Shown here: in pieces, positions 6,698 to 9,097 of the stretch
Layout of the letters: each line of letters begins with the position of its first letter
Numbering within the stretch: position 1 is the stretch's first letter
From: CAYOBW01 sp964402115
GTDB taxonomy: Bacteria; Verrucomicrobiota; Kiritimatiellia; UBA8416; CAYOBW01
Assembly: GCA_964402115.1 (NCBI GenBank)
Contig: CAYOBW010000297.1
Location: 1-9,097, forward strand
Length of the DNA: 9,097 nucleotides
Reading direction: 5' to 3'
The notes under the pieces: model-generated
What the model saw: only the letters and a program-made list of their open reading frames with translations
What the model was told of the DNA's origin: nothing
The model's database searches: none
Program-made: the position numbers and the translations under genes

Positions 6698-7648
6698 ATG
6701 GCAACCAGCGTTATTGGCATCGTCAATCAGAAGGGCGGCGTCGGCAAGACCACCACCGCGGTCAACCTGGCCGCCTGCCTGGCGGAGAAGCGCAAGCGCA
6801 TGCTGCTGGTGGATATGGACCCGCAGGCCAACGCCACGAGCGGGCTCGGTGTCGCACGCCAATCCGGCGTCAGCATCTACCGCGTGCTCACGGGCCAGAT
6901 GACCGCCGAACAGGCCGTGCTGGCCACGGAGGTCAAGCACCTCGACCTGATCCCTTCGGAGATCGACCTCGCCGGCGCGGAGATCGAGATCGCCCGCGGC
7001 GATCACTATCTCCACCGCCTCCGCGACGCGCTGGCCGGCCTGGTCGCCTCGGGCGCCTACGACTGCGTCTTCGTGGATTGCTCCCCCTCCCTCAGCCTGC
7101 TGACCATGAACGTGCTGGCCGCCTGCGAGGCGCTGATCATCCCGATTCAGTGCGAGTACTACGCCCTCGAGGGGCTGACCGTCATGGCCCGCATCGTCGA
7201 GCAGATGCGCGAGAGCGGCACCAATCCGCGGCTGGAGATCGAGGGCATTGTCATGACCATGTACGACCTGCGCACGAACCTCTCGCGCCAGGTCGTGCAG
7301 GAGGTCGTCACCCATTTCGGGAACAAGGTCTACGAGACGGTCATCCCGCGCAACGTGCGCCTGGCCGAAGCGCCGAGCCACGGCAAGCCGATCATTCTCC
7401 ACAACCCCTTCTGCACGGGCGCCGTGGCCTATCGCCAGCTGGCCGCCGAGTTCCTGACCCGGCGCGGGGACGCCAGCGGCACACCGCGGCCGGCGCTCGG
7501 GCGGGGTTTGGCGGACATGCCCCGCGCGACCACGACATTCGGCGTGCCCGACGAGAACCCGCGCCAGGCCACCGCGCCGCTGGCCAACGTGGCACGCGAA
7601 CCGGCACTGGCCGTCGCCGACAATGGGAGCCTGGCAGACCATGAGTGA
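6698..7648 (+). CDS. parA: ParA/Soj-family ATPase with C-terminal tail
   Basis: ParA ATPases form ATP-dependent dimers that bind DNA nonspecifically, and ParB-type partners trigger their release, driving partition or positioning. Residues 1 to ~255 are a complete Soj-type protein without an N-terminal HTH: deviant Walker A KGGVGKTT at 12-19 (signature K12, catalytic K17), A' motif LLVDMDPQANATSGLG 36-51, Walker B VFVDCSPS 124-131 with D127, and the conserved RNVRLAEAPSHGKPI 218-232. AGGA at 6688-6691 supports the ATG. The protein continues ~60 residues past the normal end in a Pro/Ala-rich tail with the motif LGRGL at 267-271, which resembles the ParB N-terminal ParA-stimulating motif. It overlaps the next gene by 8 nt, so the two are probably translationally coupled partners. 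No gidA/gidB-type chromosomal par context and no parS consensus is seen nearby. Confidence 0.93.
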   Translation: MATSVIGIVNQKGGVGKTTTAVNLAACLAEKRKRMLLVDMDPQANATSGLGVARQSGVSIYRVLTGQMTAEQAVLATEVKHLDLIPSEIDLAGAEIEIARGDHYLHRLRDALAGLVASGAYDCVFVDCSPSLSLLTMNVLAACEALIIPIQCEYYALEGLTVMARIVEQMRESGTNPRLEIEGIVMTMYDLRTNLSRQVVQEVVTHFGNKVYETVIPRNVRLAEAPSHGKPIILHNPFCTGAVAYRQLAAEFLTRRGDASGTPRPALGRGLADMPRATTTFGVPDENPRQATAPLANVAREPALAVADNGSLADHE

Positions 7649-9097
7649 GAAGAACTCCGTACTCGGCCGCGGCCTCAGTCGCCTGATGGGCGAAGTCAAG
7701 TCCGTCAAGGCTTCCGTGCCCACCTCCAACCATGGACTGATGCAGATCCCGCTCGATGCCTTGCGCGGTGTCGAGGCGCCGGCGGACATGGACGGGCCGG
7801 CGATGGAGGAGCTTGTCGAGTCCGTGCGCCGGTACGGCGTTCTGCAGCCCATTCTCGTCTGCCGCCAGGAAAGCGGTTACACGGTGCTGGCCGGGTCGAG
7901 ACGCGTGATCGCCGCCTGGAAAGCCGGCCTGACCAACGTGCCGGCCCTCGCCGTCAGCGCCACGGAGGAGCAGGCGCTGGCCATCGCCGCTGCGGCGACC
8001 ATCCAACCCGGCAGCGTGGTTCCGCCCCCGCCCCCCGCGACCGCACAGCCCGCCGTCCCGCCCCCCGCGGTAGCCGTCGAGGCGGTGGAGCAGCCGGCGC
8101 CAGCGCCAGCCACAGAACAAGTTAGCGCCGTGGAGCCGACGGCTGCCGTGGAGCCGGCGGCTGCTGCGGAGCCGGCGGCTGTCGCCGCGCTGGAAACACT
8201 CCTTGCGGCGGTCGCGACATCCGGGCTGGCTACCGTGACGGAGACCCCGCCAGCTCCCCCCCAGCTGCGACTCGATGAGTACGGCTCGCCCGAACGCGAC
8301 GCATCCACGTCCGGCAGCACTGCGGAGCCCCAACCAGCGGGCGCGCCTCTGGCGAGCGTCGGCGAAGAAGTCCCGACAGGCCCCGAGCTCACTGTCACCG
8401 CCACGCCGGCCGCCGCGGAGCCGGCCACGGTGCCTGCGGAAGTCGCCGCACCGGAAGCGATCACTATCTCCGCGCCCGAGCCCGCGCCCGCCCCCGTCTC
8501 CGAGCCTGAGCCCGCGCCGGCGCCGGTAGCCGAGCCGGTTCATACGGTCGAGGCGTTGGCCGAACCGCCGGAGCCCGTCCTTGCGCCGCCCACCCCTTCC
8601 GCGTGGGGGCGCCTCTACCTCTTGGCGGCACTCGCCGTGCTGCTGGGCATTGCGGCGGATATCTGGCTCCGCACGCACCGCCCGCCAGCAACCACGCCGG
8701 CCGGGGCCGACACGACGCTGCAGCCCGTGACCAACACCCCCGTGGCGGTGGTGATCGATACCGCCCCCACGAATGCGGTCGCTGCCGTCGCACCCTCGGC
8801 CCCCGCCAGCACGCCCTCGCCGCTGCTTCGCTGGCAGCGCGTCCGATGCGGCGGCTTGCGCACGATCTGGTCGGAGCGCGAGGTGCAGTTCATCCCGGAA
8901 GCGCCGTTGTTCCGCGAGGGGGTGGAGCTCGACACGGCCAGCGAGCCCGTGCTGCAGCGGCTGGGCCGCGTGTTCGGCGTGTACGCGACGAACCTCACCG
9001 TGGTGGTGGTCGGGCACGTCGGCAGCGAATCGCTCCCGATCGCGCCTCCGTACGCCACCGCTTATGAGCTGGGCCTCGCCCGTGCCCTGCGCGTCAC
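7641..9097 (+). CDS. ParB N-terminal domain / transmembrane / OmpA-MotB-like fusion protein (3' end outside window)
   Basis: The frame is open from ATG 7641 to the window edge, giving 485 residues without a stop. GGGAG at 7625-7629 lies upstream and the start overlaps parA by 8 nt. Domains in order: a ParB-type N-terminal tail with LGRGL at 8-12; a ParB N-terminal domain (~34-120) with GVLQPILV 66-73 and VLAGSRRVIAAWKAG 82-96; a Pro/Ala/Glu-rich linker (~123-320) with short tandem repeats; one hydrophobic segment (~325-342); a second short linker; and an OmpA/MotB-like domain from ~420, with VVVVGHVG 454-461 and YELGLARALRV 475-485. There is no ParB helix-turn-helix or C-terminal dimer domain. 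Expected topology is N-in/C-out, but Arg/His residues on both sides of the segment leave that unproven. The GERR motif is GSRR and the OmpA GHTD is GHVG. Probable partner of the adjacent ParA; cellular role unknown. Confidence 0.8.
   Translation, partial: MSEKNSVLGRGLSRLMGEVKSVKASVPTSNHGLMQIPLDALRGVEAPADMDGPAMEELVESVRRYGVLQPILVCRQESGYTVLAGSRRVIAAWKAGLTNVPALAVSATEEQALAIAAAATIQPGSVVPPPPPATAQPAVPPPAVAVEAVEQPAPAPATEQVSAVEPTAAVEPAAAAEPAAVAALETLLAAVATSGLATVTETPPAPPQLRLDEYGSPERDASTSGSTAEPQPAGAPLASVGEEVPTGPELTVTATPAAAEPATVPAEVAAPEAITISAPEPAPAPVSEPEPAPAPVAEPVHTVEALAEPPEPVLAPPTPSAWGRLYLLAALAVLLGIAADIWLRTHRPPATTPAGADTTLQPVTNTPVAVVIDTAPTNAVAAVAPSAPASTPSPLLRWQRVRCGGLRTIWSEREVQFIPEAPLFREGVELDTASEPVLQRLGRVFGVYATNLTVVVVGHVGSESLPIAPPYATAYELGLARALRV
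8130..8183 (+). repeat. three in-frame 18-bp tandem repeats in the ParB-fusion linker
   Basis: Three 18-bp units encode VEPTAA, VEPAAA and AEPAAV (residues 164-181). Differences are few, so the array probably expanded recently and may vary in number between strains. A second in-frame repeat of 30 bp (8478-8507 and 8508-8537, residues 280-299) encodes two EPAPAPV-containing decapeptides. Confidence 0.7.

Noticed and set aside
6517..7644. 375-codon + strand frame across the parA gap and gene
   Set aside because: Out of frame with parA, whose motifs are unambiguous; low-complexity product.
7392..9017. 541-codon open frame on the - strand opposite parA and the ParB fusion
   Set aside because: Its Gly/Arg-rich product reflects the reverse complement of the Pro/Ala linker; no family features.
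6345..9097. parS site (TGTTTCACGTGAAACA-like) near parA
   Set aside because: I scanned for the core TTTCACGTGAAA and GTTTCAC and found no match.

Overview
The window is GC-rich and densely coding, with all five genes on the + strand: a secreted DUF4838-type polysaccharide-processing protein, DNA primase DnaG, a GH20 hexosaminidase, a ParA ATPase, and a ParB-like fusion protein that runs off the right edge. DUF4838 and GH20 enzymes, a DnaG whose Toprim motif reads EGQ, and intergenic gaps holding short-period repeats together suggest a PVC-type bacterium (Verrucomicrobiota, Kiritimatiellota or Lentisphaerota, less likely Planctomycetota). This is inferred from gene content; there is no rRNA or other phylogenetic marker beyond DnaG.

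Layout. 1-52: heptamer repeats and a ribosome binding site. 53-2494: exported DUF4838 / GH67-like protein with a C-terminal beta-sandwich. 2495-2790: gap with a heptamer repeat, a long imperfect inverted repeat built from CGCTAATG units, two hairpins and a good sigma70-like promoter. 2791-4743: dnaG. 4758-6344: GH20 enzyme 14 nt behind dnaG, probably co-transcribed. 6345-6697: 353-nt gap with 8-bp and 6-bp tandem repeats, a nested inverted repeat, and a stem that includes the parA ribosome binding site. 6698-7648: parA. 7641-9097: ParB-like fusion overlapping parA by 8 nt, incomplete at the right edge.

The most interesting part is the parA pair. The second gene begins like a chromosomal ParB (N-terminal LGRGL tail, then a ParB N-terminal domain), but it has no helix-turn-helix or C-terminal dimerisation domain. 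After the first ~120 residues come ~200 residues of Pro/Ala/Glu-rich linker, one transmembrane segment, and a C-terminal domain resembling the OmpA/MotB peptidoglycan-binding fold. The ParA partner has a ~60-residue C-terminal tail carrying its own LGRGL motif, the kind of motif ParB normally supplies to stimulate ParA. I infer a ParA system linked to the cell envelope rather than to parS DNA, perhaps for positioning an envelope complex or tethering the nucleoid. The domain order is visible in the sequence; the role is a hypothesis.

The two glycan enzymes fit a polysaccharide- or mucin-degrading lifestyle. DUF4838 has a signal peptide and GH20 does not, so GH20 may act on imported or recycled cell-wall sugars.
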